The notes beneath the pieces are model-generated. The model saw only the letters and a program-made list of their open reading frames with translations, searched no databases and was not told the DNA's origin. Both the position numbers and the translations under genes were made by a program. 64,000 bases of DNA from the NCBI GenBank assembly GCA_910578085.1, contig CAJTPM010000011.1, positions 62,001 through 126,000 on the forward strand, read 5' to 3'. Shown here piece by piece: positions 33,182 through 42,774 of this stretch. The stretch is from an uncultured Lachnospiraceae bacterium (GTDB lineage: Bacteria > Bacillota > Clostridia > Lachnospirales > Lachnospiraceae). Position 1 is the first letter of the stretch. Every line of letters begins with the position of its first letter.

Positions 33182-36044
33182 CAGAATAAAAGATAAAATA
33201 CTGAATATGGTGCTTTCCAGAGAGTTTGTGCTGATCCTTGCGATCTTTCTGTGTGGCGGTATTTTAGTTCACAGACTTTTTACTCTGCAGATCGTAAACG
33301 GAGCTTCCTATCTGGAGAATTTTCAACTGACCATCAGAAAAGAACGGTCGATTCCGGCTGCCCGGGGCAATATTTATGACAGGAACGGCAGACTGCTTGC
33401 TTACAATGAGCTTGCTTATTCTGTTACCATCGAAGATGTATATGAATCCGGCCGGATGAAAAATAAAAATATCAATGAGACGATCTATAAGGTGATCCGA
33501 ATGATAGAGGACAGCGGCGATGAGGTGATCAGCGATTTTGAGATCTATCTGGATTCCTCCGGTAATTACCAGTACAATGTGAGCGACAATGCACTGCTTC
33601 GTTTTCTGGGGGATGTGTACGGTGAGGCCGATGTCAATAAACTGGAATACAAGGAACGGACCGCATCTCCTGATGAGGTGATTGCCTATCTGTGCAGTTC
33701 CGACAGATATGGCGTTGGAACTTACAGAGAAAAAGAGGACGGTACGTTAGAGCTCATACCCGAAGAAGGGTATACAAAGGATGAAATTTTAAAGATTCTG
33801 ACTGTGAGGTTTGCGCTTTCCGCCAACAGCTACCAGAAATATATCGCAACCACCATCGCCACGGATGTGGGGGAAAGGACTGTGGCGGTAGTCAGTGAAA
33901 ATATTCAGTATCTGGATGGTGTCAATATTGCGGAGGATACGATCCGCAAATATGTTAACAGTGTATATTTTAGTCATATCATCGGCTATACCGGAAAGAT
34001 TCCATCCGAACGGCTTGTGGAGTATACGGAGCGGGACTCCACTTATGCTTTGAATGATCAGGTGGGCGTTGCGGGTATCGAGGCCTCCATGGAAGATATT
34101 CTGCGGGGAAAAAAGGGGTCTGAGGTGATCTATGTAGACAGTTTCGGTAAAGTGATTGAATCTACGGATTATGTGGAGCCGGGTGCCGGAGACGATATTT
34201 ACCTGACCCTGGATACCGAATTGCAGGCTGCAGCCTACAATATCCTGGAACAGAAGATTGCGGGTATCGTGGTTTCCAGAATCCGGAATATCAAAGAGTA
34301 TGTGCCAAAGGAAAACGCGGGAAGTTCTTCCATTCTGATCGCAATATACGATGTGTATAATACACTGATTGAAAACAGCATCATCGATGTCTCTCACTTT
34401 ACGGAACCGGATGCAAAGGAAACGGAACGGACCGTGGCGGAAAAGTACAGACAGCAGAAGGCAGGTGTGCTGGAAAAACTGCGGGAGGAACTGCTTGTCG
34501 AAAAGACGCCTTATGATCAGCTTTCCACAGAATATCAGGTCTACATGCTGTATATCGTATCTCTGCTTGGAAACAACAATATTCTTCTGACGGATGAAGT
34601 GGAAGACACAGATGAAATTTATCTGGCATGGCATCAGGAAGAAAATATACCTCTCGAACAGTATCTGCGGCACTGTATCGCAAAGCGCTGGATCGATGTG
34701 ACAAAGCTGGAGCTGGAAAACGATTACGCGGATTCAGAGGAGATATATGAAACGTTAGTGGACTATATCGTAAATAAACTGGATACGGATTCCACCTTTG
34801 AGAAACGGATCTACCGCTATATGATCAAAAACGATGTGCTGAGCGGCAAGGAGATCTGCCAGATACTCTGCGAACAGAAGGTTGTGGAAGTGGATATGGA
34901 GGTGGAAAACCGGTTGTACAGTGGTGGGATCACAGCATATCAGTTTATGCTGGACCGGATTTCAGATCTGGATATCACGCCAGCCCAGCTTGCTTTAGAG
35001 CCCTGTTCCGGTTCCATGGTAATAACAGATGTAAATACTGGCGATACGCTGGCTCTTGTTTCCTATCCAGGCTATGATACAAACAGGCTCGCCAACTCTA
35101 TCGATGCAGACTATTATGCCAGACTGATGAATGACGAGGCACGCCCGATGTACAGCAGGGCCACACAGGAGCGGACCGCTCCGGGTTCTACCTATAAGAT
35201 GGTTTCGGCCACAGCCGGGTTGATGGAGGGTGTCATTTCGCTCTCCACCACAGTCACCTGCTCAGGGCCATTTGAAAAAATAACGCCGTCACCCCATTGT
35301 CATATTTATCCCGGGGCCCATGGCAACATGAATGTGATCAGCAGTATCGAGAGATCCTGCAACAGTTTCTTTTATGAGATGGGCTACAGACTGGGGTCTT
35401 CAGGAGATTCTTACAAGAGTGAACGGGGTACGGATACTCTTGCAAAATATGCGGATATGTATGGGCTTTCCGAGACTTCCGGCCTGGAGCTGGAAGAGTC
35501 CGATCCAAAACTTTCTACGGAGGACGCCGTGCGTTCTTCTATCGGACAGGGAAATAATAACTTTACAACAGCTCAGCTTGCACGCTATGTGACAACGGTG
35601 GCCAACAGTGGAACCTGTTATAATCTGACTCTGATAGACAAGATCACCGATAAAAACGGCACACTGTTGGAGGACAGAAGCGCTGAGGTACGCAATTATG
35701 TGGAAATGGACGAAAGCAGCTGGAATGCCATCCATACCGGTATGCGGGGGGTTGTTGAAAGAATGTCCTATTATGCGGATCTGGGGGTCAATGTAGCCGG
35801 AAAAACAGGGACGGCAGAGCAATCGGAAAGACACCCGAACCACGCTCTGTTTGTCAGCTATGCGCCCTATGAAAATCCGGAAATTTCCGTGACGGTGCGT
35901 ATTGCGAACGGGTATTCCTCATCCTACGCCGCACAGACGGCAAAGGATATTTATACATATTATTATAAACTGGATGATGAAGAAAATATTCTCACCGGTC
36001 AGGCGGCGGAAAATATCAGAAATACCGCTATAGAAGGAGATTAG
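33174..36044 (+). CDS. mrdA: Penicillin-binding protein 2 (elongation transpeptidase), enlarged
   Basis: 956 residues, clearly longer than the roughly 600-700 of most PBP2. One N-terminal membrane segment (FVLILAIFLCGGILVHRLF) and the dimerisation region with IPAARGNIYDRNGRLLAYN are followed, after LTLDTELQAAAYNILEQ, by an insertion of roughly 250 residues (about 355-610). The transpeptidase domain has STYK (S672), SCN and KTGTAEQ, so all catalytic motifs are intact. It crosslinks side-wall peptidoglycan with RodA, encoded nearby. TTG start overlapping mreD. Confidence 0.95.
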   Translation: MFDRIKDKILNMVLSREFVLILAIFLCGGILVHRLFTLQIVNGASYLENFQLTIRKERSIPAARGNIYDRNGRLLAYNELAYSVTIEDVYESGRMKNKNINETIYKVIRMIEDSGDEVISDFEIYLDSSGNYQYNVSDNALLRFLGDVYGEADVNKLEYKERTASPDEVIAYLCSSDRYGVGTYREKEDGTLELIPEEGYTKDEILKILTVRFALSANSYQKYIATTIATDVGERTVAVVSENIQYLDGVNIAEDTIRKYVNSVYFSHIIGYTGKIPSERLVEYTERDSTYALNDQVGVAGIEASMEDILRGKKGSEVIYVDSFGKVIESTDYVEPGAGDDIYLTLDTELQAAAYNILEQKIAGIVVSRIRNIKEYVPKENAGSSSILIAIYDVYNTLIENSIIDVSHFTEPDAKETERTVAEKYRQQKAGVLEKLREELLVEKTPYDQLSTEYQVYMLYIVSLLGNNNILLTDEVEDTDEIYLAWHQEENIPLEQYLRHCIAKRWIDVTKLELENDYADSEEIYETLVDYIVNKLDTDSTFEKRIYRYMIKNDVLSGKEICQILCEQKVVEVDMEVENRLYSGGITAYQFMLDRISDLDITPAQLALEPCSGSMVITDVNTGDTLALVSYPGYDTNRLANSIDADYYARLMNDEARPMYSRATQERTAPGSTYKMVSATAGLMEGVISLSTTVTCSGPFEKITPSPHCHIYPGAHGNMNVISSIERSCNSFFYEMGYRLGSSGDSYKSERGTDTLAKYADMYGLSETSGLELEESDPKLSTEDAVRSSIGQGNNNFTTAQLARYVTTVANSGTCYNLTLIDKITDKNGTLLEDRSAEVRNYVEMDESSWNAIHTGMRGVVERMSYYADLGVNVAGKTGTAEQSERHPNHALFVSYAPYENPEISVTVRIANGYSSSYAAQTAKDIYTYYYKLDDEENILTGQAAENIRNTAIEGD

Positions 36045-36065
36045 TCCGCAGACTGTGGAAAGGGA

Positions 36066-36779
36066 ATGGTTGCTGAGATGAGAGAGCGCACATTTACATT
36101 AAAAAGCTATCCGAAGGGCCTGGCACTTCAGATCAGACCGGACGCGGAAGTAGAGACATTGCTCGAAGAGTTGCGGCAAAAATTTGAAACTTCCAGACAT
36201 TTTTTTGGCAGCATGCAGGTAGGACTGGCTCTTTCCGGAAAGGAACTGACAGAGGAAGAGGAAAATGCGGTATTGGACGTGATCGAAACAAGTTCGGATC
36301 TGCAGGTAGTCTGTCTGATCGGAAATGATGAAAAGATCCGTTATCTGCTGGAGGAAGCTCTGGACGAAAACAGGCCATCCAAGCGGGAAACCGGACTGGA
36401 CGGGCAGTTTTATCGAGGCACTTTAAAAAAGGGACAGAGCCTGGAAACAGAACATTCTGTTATTATATTAGGGGATGTAAATCCGGGAGCTAAAATATTT
36501 TCTCAAAGAGATGTCATTGTACTTGGGGCGCTTTTGGGGGAAGTACATGCCGGTATCGGTTCGGAAGATGAGGACGGGCACTATGTATGTGCACTGGATT
36601 TTTCGCCGGAGAAACTGAAGATCGGCAGCTATAAATACAGAAAGAAACCGTCAAAACACTTTTGGCCGGATTCTTATAAAAAATTGCCGAAGATAGCCAC
36701 CCTGCAGGGGGGAGAAATTATTGTAAAACCTGTCACAAAAGAATTACTGGGCCAGCTTACCGTGATCGGAAACGACTGA
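36066..36779 (+). CDS. minC: Septum site-determining protein MinC
   Basis: 237 residues. The C-terminal half has the MinC beta-helix signature (VIILGDVNPGAKIFSQRDVI, VLGALLGEVHAGIG). The N-terminal half resembles the FtsZ-inhibiting domain (LKSYPKGLALQI). MinC blocks FtsZ assembly away from midcell. Two starts are possible, ATG 36066 and 36078. minD follows after a 144-base gap. Confidence 0.93.
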   Translation: MVAEMRERTFTLKSYPKGLALQIRPDAEVETLLEELRQKFETSRHFFGSMQVGLALSGKELTEEEENAVLDVIETSSDLQVVCLIGNDEKIRYLLEEALDENRPSKRETGLDGQFYRGTLKKGQSLETEHSVIILGDVNPGAKIFSQRDVIVLGALLGEVHAGIGSEDEDGHYVCALDFSPEKLKIGSYKYRKKPSKHFWPDSYKKLPKIATLQGGEIIVKPVTKELLGQLTVIGND

Positions 36780-36923
36780 TCCGGTCAATAATATGACCGA
36801 TATAGTCAAAAATGGCCAAGGAAGCTGTCCGGGGGACGACAAAATCACGAAAAATTTCTGTTCTGTAAAAGGACAGAGAATCCATCTCCAAGGAGTTGGA
36901 CTGCAGAAAGTGAGGTAGCGTAT

Positions 36924-37715
36924 ATGAGTGAAGTAATTGTCGTCACGTCAGGGAAAGGCGGTGTTGGAAAGACCACAACATGCGCAAATGTAGGAACAGG
37001 TCTTGCAAAACTGGGAAAGAAGGTACTACTCATCGACACCGATATCGGTCTGCGCAATCTTGATGTAGTTATGGGATTGGAAAACAGGATCGTCTATAAT
37101 CTGGTGGATGTAGCGGAAGGGAAGTGCCGTGCAAAACAGGCCATGATCAAGGACAAAAGGCATCCGGGACTGTGCCTTCTGCCTTCGGCCCAGACAAGAG
37201 ATAAAACGGCGGTAAAGCCGGAACAGATGGTGAAACTGATCGATCAGCTGAAGAATCAGTTTGATTACATTATCCTGGATTGTCCTGCGGGTATTGAACA
37301 GGGCTTCAAAAATGCAATAGCCGGGGCAAACAGAGCACTCGTTGTCACAACCCCCGAGGTCTCTGCCATCAGGGATGCGGACAGGATCATCGGGCTTCTG
37401 GAAGCCAACGGTTTTGAAAAAATTGATCTTGTAATCAACAGACTCCGCTACGATATGATAAAGCGGGGAGATATGATGTCCTCTTCGGATGTAGTCGATA
37501 TATTATCCATTCCTCTAATCGGTATTGTACCCGATGATGAGAGTGTGGTCGTTTCCACGAATCAGGGGGAGCCCGTTGTGGGTAATTTCACAATGGCGGG
37601 AGAAGCATATCGGAATATCTGTCACCGGGTGCTGGGAGAAGAAGTACCTTTTATTGAATTTGAAAAAGGATTTTCTTTCTGGACGAAGGTGACCGGGATA
37701 TTCAGAAGAAATTAG
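36924..37715 (+). CDS. minD: Septum site-determining ATPase MinD
   Basis: 263 residues of the ParA/MinD ATPase family: deviant Walker A SGKGGVGKTTTCANVG at the N-terminus, DTDIGLRNLDVVMG (switch I) and DCPAGIEQGF. It holds MinC at the membrane. A C-terminal amphipathic helix (FSFWTKVTGIFRR) matches the membrane-targeting sequence. Confidence 0.97.
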   Translation: MSEVIVVTSGKGGVGKTTTCANVGTGLAKLGKKVLLIDTDIGLRNLDVVMGLENRIVYNLVDVAEGKCRAKQAMIKDKRHPGLCLLPSAQTRDKTAVKPEQMVKLIDQLKNQFDYIILDCPAGIEQGFKNAIAGANRALVVTTPEVSAIRDADRIIGLLEANGFEKIDLVINRLRYDMIKRGDMMSSSDVVDILSIPLIGIVPDDESVVVSTNQGEPVVGNFTMAGEAYRNICHRVLGEEVPFIEFEKGFSFWTKVTGIFRRN

Positions 37716-37728
37716 GGGGAGGTTTCAT

Positions 37729-38013
37729 ATGAAATTACATCGATTTTTTCAAAAGAGAAGTTCGGGCAATATTGCCAGAGACAGACTGAAGATACTGCTC
37801 ATCTCCGACAGAGTCAACTGTTCGCCGGAGATGATGAATATGATAAAAAATGATATTGCAGGTGTGATATCACGTTATATGAAGATTGATGAAGAGAGTA
37901 TGGAGGTCCAGATCACTAAGAAAAACAGCATGGGTGCATCCAGAAAATCACCATTTTTGTATGTAAATATTCCGATTCTGGATATTTCCTCCACACCTTC
38001 GGGAAAACTATAA
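37729..38013 (+). CDS. minE: Cell division topological specificity factor MinE
   Basis: 94 residues with AKDRLKILL-like text (ARDRLKILLISDRVNCSPEM) and a C-terminal MinE fold (MEVQITKKNS, LYVNIPILD). It releases MinD from the membrane and sets the division site. It starts 13 bases after minD with AGGGGGAGG. Its presence means this host uses MinE in place of, or beside, DivIVA. Confidence 0.95.
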   Translation: MKLHRFFQKRSSGNIARDRLKILLISDRVNCSPEMMNMIKNDIAGVISRYMKIDEESMEVQITKKNSMGASRKSPFLYVNIPILDISSTPSGKL

Positions 38014-38047
38014 CAATGCGCCATACCGCGCAGACAGGTAATAACAT

Positions 38048-39175
38048 ATGTTTCGACAACATGGCATCCGTGATTTTTTGCGGGATTATGATTTTAAGTT
38101 GATATTTTTAGTGGTTTCTCTGACAGTGCTTGGCGTTTTCGCAGTCGGAAGCGCCAGGCCTGACTTACAGGGAAGACAGCTTATGGGAATGTCACTCAGT
38201 ATTTTTGTGATGCTGGTAGTCTCTTTTGTGGATTACCATTTTGTGCTGAAATTTTACTGGCTGATTTATATTTTGAATATTATTTTGCTCGGATTGGTGT
38301 TAAGTCCTCTTGGAGACGACGGCGGTGGGGCCCAGAGATGGCTGGATTTGAAAGTAATTCGCTTTCAACCTTCAGAACTTGCGAAAATACTGTTGATTTT
38401 ATTCTTTGCACAGTTTATTATGATAAATAGGGAGAGATTGAATAGTTTTGGAATTATCCTGTTGTCAGCGATATTGATTGCTGTTCCGTTGATACTTGTG
38501 GTAGGAGAAGATTTGTCCACTACGATCGTGATTGCCATTGTATTTTGTGTTATGCTGTACATCGGCGGTTTGAGTTATAAGCTGATTCTGGCAGTGCTCG
38601 CCATCACGGTTCCGGTGGCCGTCATTTTCCTGACAATGGTCATACAGCCGGATCAGAAGATTTTGCAGGATTATCAGCAGAAACGTATCCTGGCATGGCT
38701 TTATCCTGATGAGTATAAGGATACGGAAGCCTACCAGCAGAATAATTCCATGATGGCGATTGGTTCAGGACAGCTCTTTGGAAAAGGCTATAACAACAAT
38801 GAGATTGGTTCTGTAAAAAATGGGAATTTTATTTCAGAAGCCCAGACAGACTTTATTTTCGCCATTATCGGGGAAGAATGGGGATTCGCAGGAAGCTGTT
38901 TGATCATTATCCTTCAGTTACTCATTGCACTGAAATGTGCGCTCATCGGATGGAAAGCCAGGGATATGGCCGGACATGTGATAGCCGGCGGAGTCGCCGG
39001 TCTGGTTTGTTTTCAAAGTTTTATCAATATGGGGGTTGCGACCGGACTGGTTCCGAATACAGGACTTCCGCTGCCGTTTGTCAGTTATGGACTGACTTCC
39101 CTTGTCAGTATGTATCTTGGGATCGGATTTGTCCTTAATGTGAGATGGGTGAGCCGCAGAGCAAGGAACGACTGA
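38048..39175 (+). CDS. rodA: RodA-type SEDS peptidoglycan glycosyltransferase
   Basis: 375 residues with about ten membrane segments and the SEDS signatures: GDDGGGAQRWLDL with FQPSELAKI after it, QTDFIFAIIGEEWGF, and a C-terminal VPNTGLPLPFVSYG. It polymerises glycan strands and pairs with PBP2. The min-mrd grouping supports RodA rather than FtsW. Confidence 0.95.
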   Translation: MFRQHGIRDFLRDYDFKLIFLVVSLTVLGVFAVGSARPDLQGRQLMGMSLSIFVMLVVSFVDYHFVLKFYWLIYILNIILLGLVLSPLGDDGGGAQRWLDLKVIRFQPSELAKILLILFFAQFIMINRERLNSFGIILLSAILIAVPLILVVGEDLSTTIVIAIVFCVMLYIGGLSYKLILAVLAITVPVAVIFLTMVIQPDQKILQDYQQKRILAWLYPDEYKDTEAYQQNNSMMAIGSGQLFGKGYNNNEIGSVKNGNFISEAQTDFIFAIIGEEWGFAGSCLIIILQLLIALKCALIGWKARDMAGHVIAGGVAGLVCFQSFINMGVATGLVPNTGLPLPFVSYGLTSLVSMYLGIGFVLNVRWVSRRARND

Positions 39176-39229
39176 AATGTTGCCAATTGACAGAAAATAA
39201 TTGCATTAAAGAAGAGGTGAGAAGGGATT

Positions 39230-39625
39230 ATGAATATTGCATTGATAGCACACGATGCAAAAAAGAAGCTGATGCAGAACTTCTGCATTGCTTACAGGGG
39301 TATTTTAAGTAAAAATGAGTTGTTTGCCACAGGAACAACAGGCAGACTGATCGAGGAAGTCACAAATCTGAATGTACACAAGTATCTGGCGGGCCATCTG
39401 GGAGGGGAGCAGCAGATGGGGGCGGATATTGAACACAATCAGATCGATCTGGTGGTTTTTTTGCGGGATCCGCTTACATCAAAGTCCCATGAACCGGATG
39501 TGAACAATGTTGTCAAGCTGTGTGACACACACAATATCCCGCTTGCTACAAACCTTGCATCAGCGGAACTTTTGGTGAAAGCACTTGACAGAGGAGACTT
39601 GGAGTGGCGTGAAATGTACAAGTAA
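39230..39625 (+). CDS. mgsA: Methylglyoxal synthase
   Basis: 131 residues. IALIAHDAKKKLM, FATGTTGRLIEE, GGEQQMGADI and RDPLTSKSHEPDV are the family's conserved blocks. It converts dihydroxyacetone phosphate to methylglyoxal and phosphate. AAGAGGTGAGAAGGGATT precedes the ATG. Its 3' end overlaps the next gene. Confidence 0.96.
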   Translation: MNIALIAHDAKKKLMQNFCIAYRGILSKNELFATGTTGRLIEEVTNLNVHKYLAGHLGGEQQMGADIEHNQIDLVVFLRDPLTSKSHEPDVNNVVKLCDTHNIPLATNLASAELLVKALDRGDLEWREMYK

Positions 39626-40622
39626 AACGGCAAGCTTGCGCTCACATACGAAGATTCGCTTTATGAACTCCGTATTTATGGCCTGTCTGTGTCTTATTCT
39701 GTTGACCGGCTGCGGAAGTGACAGTTATGCGATACCCTATGACGCATATTCTGCAAACAGCAGTTTCACCGTTTTAAGTGCAGACAGGGCAGGGCGGGCC
39801 GAGCCTTTTGCTACAGATTTATGTATAGCAAATGAAAATTATAATGAGGACATGGCGGATATGTCTGCTGCGGAAGCGGCGGGTCTGTTTTCCATAGGGG
39901 ATAAACAGACGCTGTATTCCAAAAATGTTCATGAAAGACTCTATCCGGCATCTCTCACAAAAGTCATGACTGCTCTTGTGGCTTTGAAAAATGGAAACCG
40001 CGAGGATGTTCTGACAGCCTCCGCTAATGTAAAGATCACGGAGTCAGGCGCAACCTTATCCGGTCTGAAGGAAGGGGATAAAATGACTCTGGATCAGGCG
40101 CTTCGGATTCTATTGCTGCAGTCGGCAAACGATGTGGCAGTAATGATCGCGGAGCAGTATGGAGGGACAGTCGAGCATTTCTGTGAAATGATGAATGAGG
40201 AAGCAAAATCTATCGGTGCTACCAACTGTAATTTTGCCAATCCTCATGGCCTGACGGACGAGGCGCATTATGTGACAGCTTATGATATGTATTTGATCTT
40301 TAATGAGGCCTGTAAATATGAGCTTTTTAAAGAAATTATTGGTATGTCCAGCTATTCGACTGTCTATTATGATGCAGCCGGCGGAGAAATCAGTTTTGAG
40401 AAACCTTCCACAAACTGGTATTTTAACGGTGAAGCCACTGCGCCGACTGGTATCACGGTGCTTGGCGGAAAGACCGGCACCACCAGTGCAGCCGGGAACT
40501 GTCTTGTGCTGCTGTCCAGCGATACGAGTGGGAAATCTTATATTTCTGTTATTTTAAAGGCGCCGGAACGTGGGATCTTATATACAGAAATGACAGACCT
40601 GCTCTCGGTGATACAAAAATAA
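39609..40622 (+). CDS. D-alanyl-D-alanine carboxypeptidase, lipoprotein type
   Basis: 337 residues from GTG 39609. A signal peptide with a lipobox (CLILLTGC) predicts lipidation of the Cys. Penicillin-binding motifs are SLTK (YPASLTKVMTAL), SAN (LQSANDVAVM) and KTGT (GGKTGTTSAAG). It trims the terminal D-Ala of peptidoglycan stems, or has a related DacF-like role. Start is uncertain: ATG 39663 has no ribosome site, and GTG 39609 has GGAG close before it and overlaps mgsA by 17 bases. Confidence 0.9.
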   Translation: MKCTSKTASLRSHTKIRFMNSVFMACLCLILLTGCGSDSYAIPYDAYSANSSFTVLSADRAGRAEPFATDLCIANENYNEDMADMSAAEAAGLFSIGDKQTLYSKNVHERLYPASLTKVMTALVALKNGNREDVLTASANVKITESGATLSGLKEGDKMTLDQALRILLLQSANDVAVMIAEQYGGTVEHFCEMMNEEAKSIGATNCNFANPHGLTDEAHYVTAYDMYLIFNEACKYELFKEIIGMSSYSTVYYDAAGGEISFEKPSTNWYFNGEATAPTGITVLGGKTGTTSAAGNCLVLLSSDTSGKSYISVILKAPERGILYTEMTDLLSVIQK

Positions 40623-40754
40623 ATACAATACTTATTGTTTTTTTGGACGGAATCACTTATAATGAGTATAGAATTTAGGCCAGGCTATCAAAAAACACGG
40701 GAAGCTGTTATTTAAGGTAGTTTCTGGAACTACTTACATCAGGAGGTTTTTTCA

Positions 40755-41174
40755 ATGATTCAGTTAATCGCAGGAAGAAAAGGAAAAGGGAAAACAAAGC
40801 AGTTGCTGGATAAAGTTAACGCAGAAATAAAAACAGTGTCCGGCAATATTACTTATCTGGATAAGAGTACAAAACATATGTTTGAACTTAATAATAGAGT
40901 AAGACTGATCAATGTGACAGAGTATATGGTTTCGGACGCGGACGAGTTTATCGGATTTGTCAGTGGTATTATTTCTCAGGATCATGATCTTGAGCAGATG
41001 TATTTTGACAGTTTTTTAAAAATCGCCTGTCTGGAGGGGCAGGATATTGAACCGACTGTCAAAAAACTGGAAATGATCAGTGAAAAGTTCGGCGTACAGT
41101 TTGTCATAAGTGTTTCCCTGGATGAACATGAATTACCCGAATCCCTGAAATCCAACGTACTGATCGCACTTTAA
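40755..41174 (+). CDS. Small P-loop protein, unknown function
   Basis: 139 residues. A Walker A-like GRKGKGKTKQLLDK opens the protein, followed by an acidic middle and a C-terminal strand (FVISVSLDEHELPESLKS). It has sometimes been annotated in Clostridia as related to PilT, but only the P-loop supports an NTPase. AGGAGG precedes the ATG. It lies between the carboxypeptidase gene and the HlyD-like gene, so a role in the envelope or division cluster is possible. Confidence 0.75.
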   Translation: MIQLIAGRKGKGKTKQLLDKVNAEIKTVSGNITYLDKSTKHMFELNNRVRLINVTEYMVSDADEFIGFVSGIISQDHDLEQMYFDSFLKIACLEGQDIEPTVKKLEMISEKFGVQFVISVSLDEHELPESLKSNVLIAL

Positions 41175-41199
41175 AATCAAACAGAAGATAAAGCTACAT

Positions 41200-41234
41200 A
41201 AAGCCTCGGGAATTAAATTCTCCGGGGCTTTCAA
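41200..41234 (+). terminator. Intrinsic terminator after the P-loop gene
   Basis: AAAGCCTCGG (41200-41209) pairs with CCGGGGCTTT (41222-41231) with one G-U pair and a 12-base loop; it is followed by CAAA, so the U-tract is short. It separates the P-loop gene from the HlyD-like gene. Confidence 0.65.
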
Positions 41235-41279
41235 ATTGGCGGCGGGGTTCTGCAGAAATAACCGGAGGAGTATATTGTT

Positions 41280-42695
41280 TTGGCACAGGGAAATGATTCC
41301 AATATCAGGAAATATCATAAACCGTTAAATATCAACATCGGGATGATCATATTTGGCGTAATGTTTATATATATCATTATCTGTATCATCATGTATACGC
41401 GAACCGAACATTTAAACGGATATGAAGTGAAGATGGGGTCTTTGACGGTGAATAATGTTTACCGCGGGATCGCCCTCCGGGAAGAGACGCTCTATAAGTC
41501 CATTGATGCCGGATATGTTTATTATTTTATACCGGAGGGAACCCATGTAGCCTGCGGAGATCTTGTCTATGCGGTAGATTCTTCCAGCGACCTGGAAGAA
41601 CTTATGAATGAGACGACGCAGGAGAATCATCTGACAAATGATGATTATAACAGTTTGAAAGCAAAGATCACAAATTATCAGAGCAGTTTTGATGAGACCG
41701 CATTTTCAACAGTCTATGATTTTAAGTATGATCTGCAGAGTGAAGTTGCAAAGCTGAACAATCAGGCGGTGTTAAACGCTATGAATGAAATGACTGAGAC
41801 TGCGGGAATCAGTAAATGCTATGCGGACAGGGCCGGTTCCGTTGTATATTCCAATGACGGTTATGAGAATTTAAAGCCCCAGGAAATCACACTGGAAAGT
41901 TTTAATGAGGAGAATTATACAAAAAATCAATATCTGGCAGCAAATCGTTTTGGAAAAAATGATTATGTCTATAAACTTGTGACAAAGGAAGACTGGGAGG
42001 TGGTGATCCCGGTTGATACAAAGCGGGTGCCGGAGCTGCAGGAAGCGGAATATGTCAAGGTTAAATTCATGGAAGATCAGTATGAAACATCGGGGAGAGT
42101 CACCGTCTATGGCCATGACGAGGAAAACGGAGTCACTTTTGTCGGACTGGCTTTCAACACTTCCATGTTAAACTATATTACAGACCGTTTTGTTGATGTG
42201 GAATTAGTTCTGGAAGAGAAAACAGGGCTGAAAATTCCAAACTCTGCCATAGCACAGAGAAATTTCTTTTTGATTGAGAAGGATTATATCGTATTGAGCA
42301 GTGACAATAAAACCCAGGGTGTTATGCGCCAGACTTTTACGGAGGACAATGAGATCACTACGGAATTTGTAGAGACTCCCATCTATAATGTGGATGAAAA
42401 AGAAGGCATTTACTATGTGGATGAAAAAGTGCTGAAGGTGGGAGATGTGCTCTACAGGGAGGATTCCCTGGAAACATATACTGTAAGTAAGCAGGCATCT
42501 TTGACCGGGGTTTACAATATCAACAAAGGTTATGCCGATTTTAAACAGATCAATGTATTATACGATAACGAAGAATACTCTATTGTGGAATCCAATACAA
42601 AATACGGGCTCAGAGCCTATGATTATATTGCGTTAGACGCCTCCACTGTCGTTGCAGACCAGTTTGTAACAGAAAAGGGGTTCGAGAGAAAGTAA
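41280..42695 (+). CDS. HlyD-like membrane-anchored protein before yggS-sepF
   Basis: 471 residues. One N-terminal membrane segment (IGMIIFGVMFIYIIICIIMY) is followed by a biotinyl-lipoyl-like beta segment (GYVYYFIPEGTHVACGDLVY), a helical part and beta-rich C-terminal domains. This is the adaptor-like architecture of HlyD proteins, but there is no ABC exporter next to it. It appears regularly before yggS-sepF in Lachnospiraceae, hinting at an envelope role. TTG start with GGAGGAG nine bases before. Confidence 0.75.
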   Translation: MAQGNDSNIRKYHKPLNINIGMIIFGVMFIYIIICIIMYTRTEHLNGYEVKMGSLTVNNVYRGIALREETLYKSIDAGYVYYFIPEGTHVACGDLVYAVDSSSDLEELMNETTQENHLTNDDYNSLKAKITNYQSSFDETAFSTVYDFKYDLQSEVAKLNNQAVLNAMNEMTETAGISKCYADRAGSVVYSNDGYENLKPQEITLESFNEENYTKNQYLAANRFGKNDYVYKLVTKEDWEVVIPVDTKRVPELQEAEYVKVKFMEDQYETSGRVTVYGHDEENGVTFVGLAFNTSMLNYITDRFVDVELVLEEKTGLKIPNSAIAQRNFFLIEKDYIVLSSDNKTQGVMRQTFTEDNEITTEFVETPIYNVDEKEGIYYVDEKVLKVGDVLYREDSLETYTVSKQASLTGVYNINKGYADFKQINVLYDNEEYSIVESNTKYGLRAYDYIALDASTVVADQFVTEKGFERK

Positions 42696-42774
42696 TGCAG
42701 CATCCGCTGCCAGATTGTAATACTAAAAATCATTTTACATGTTGTAATAAATGAAAATTATATGGGAGAATGTT

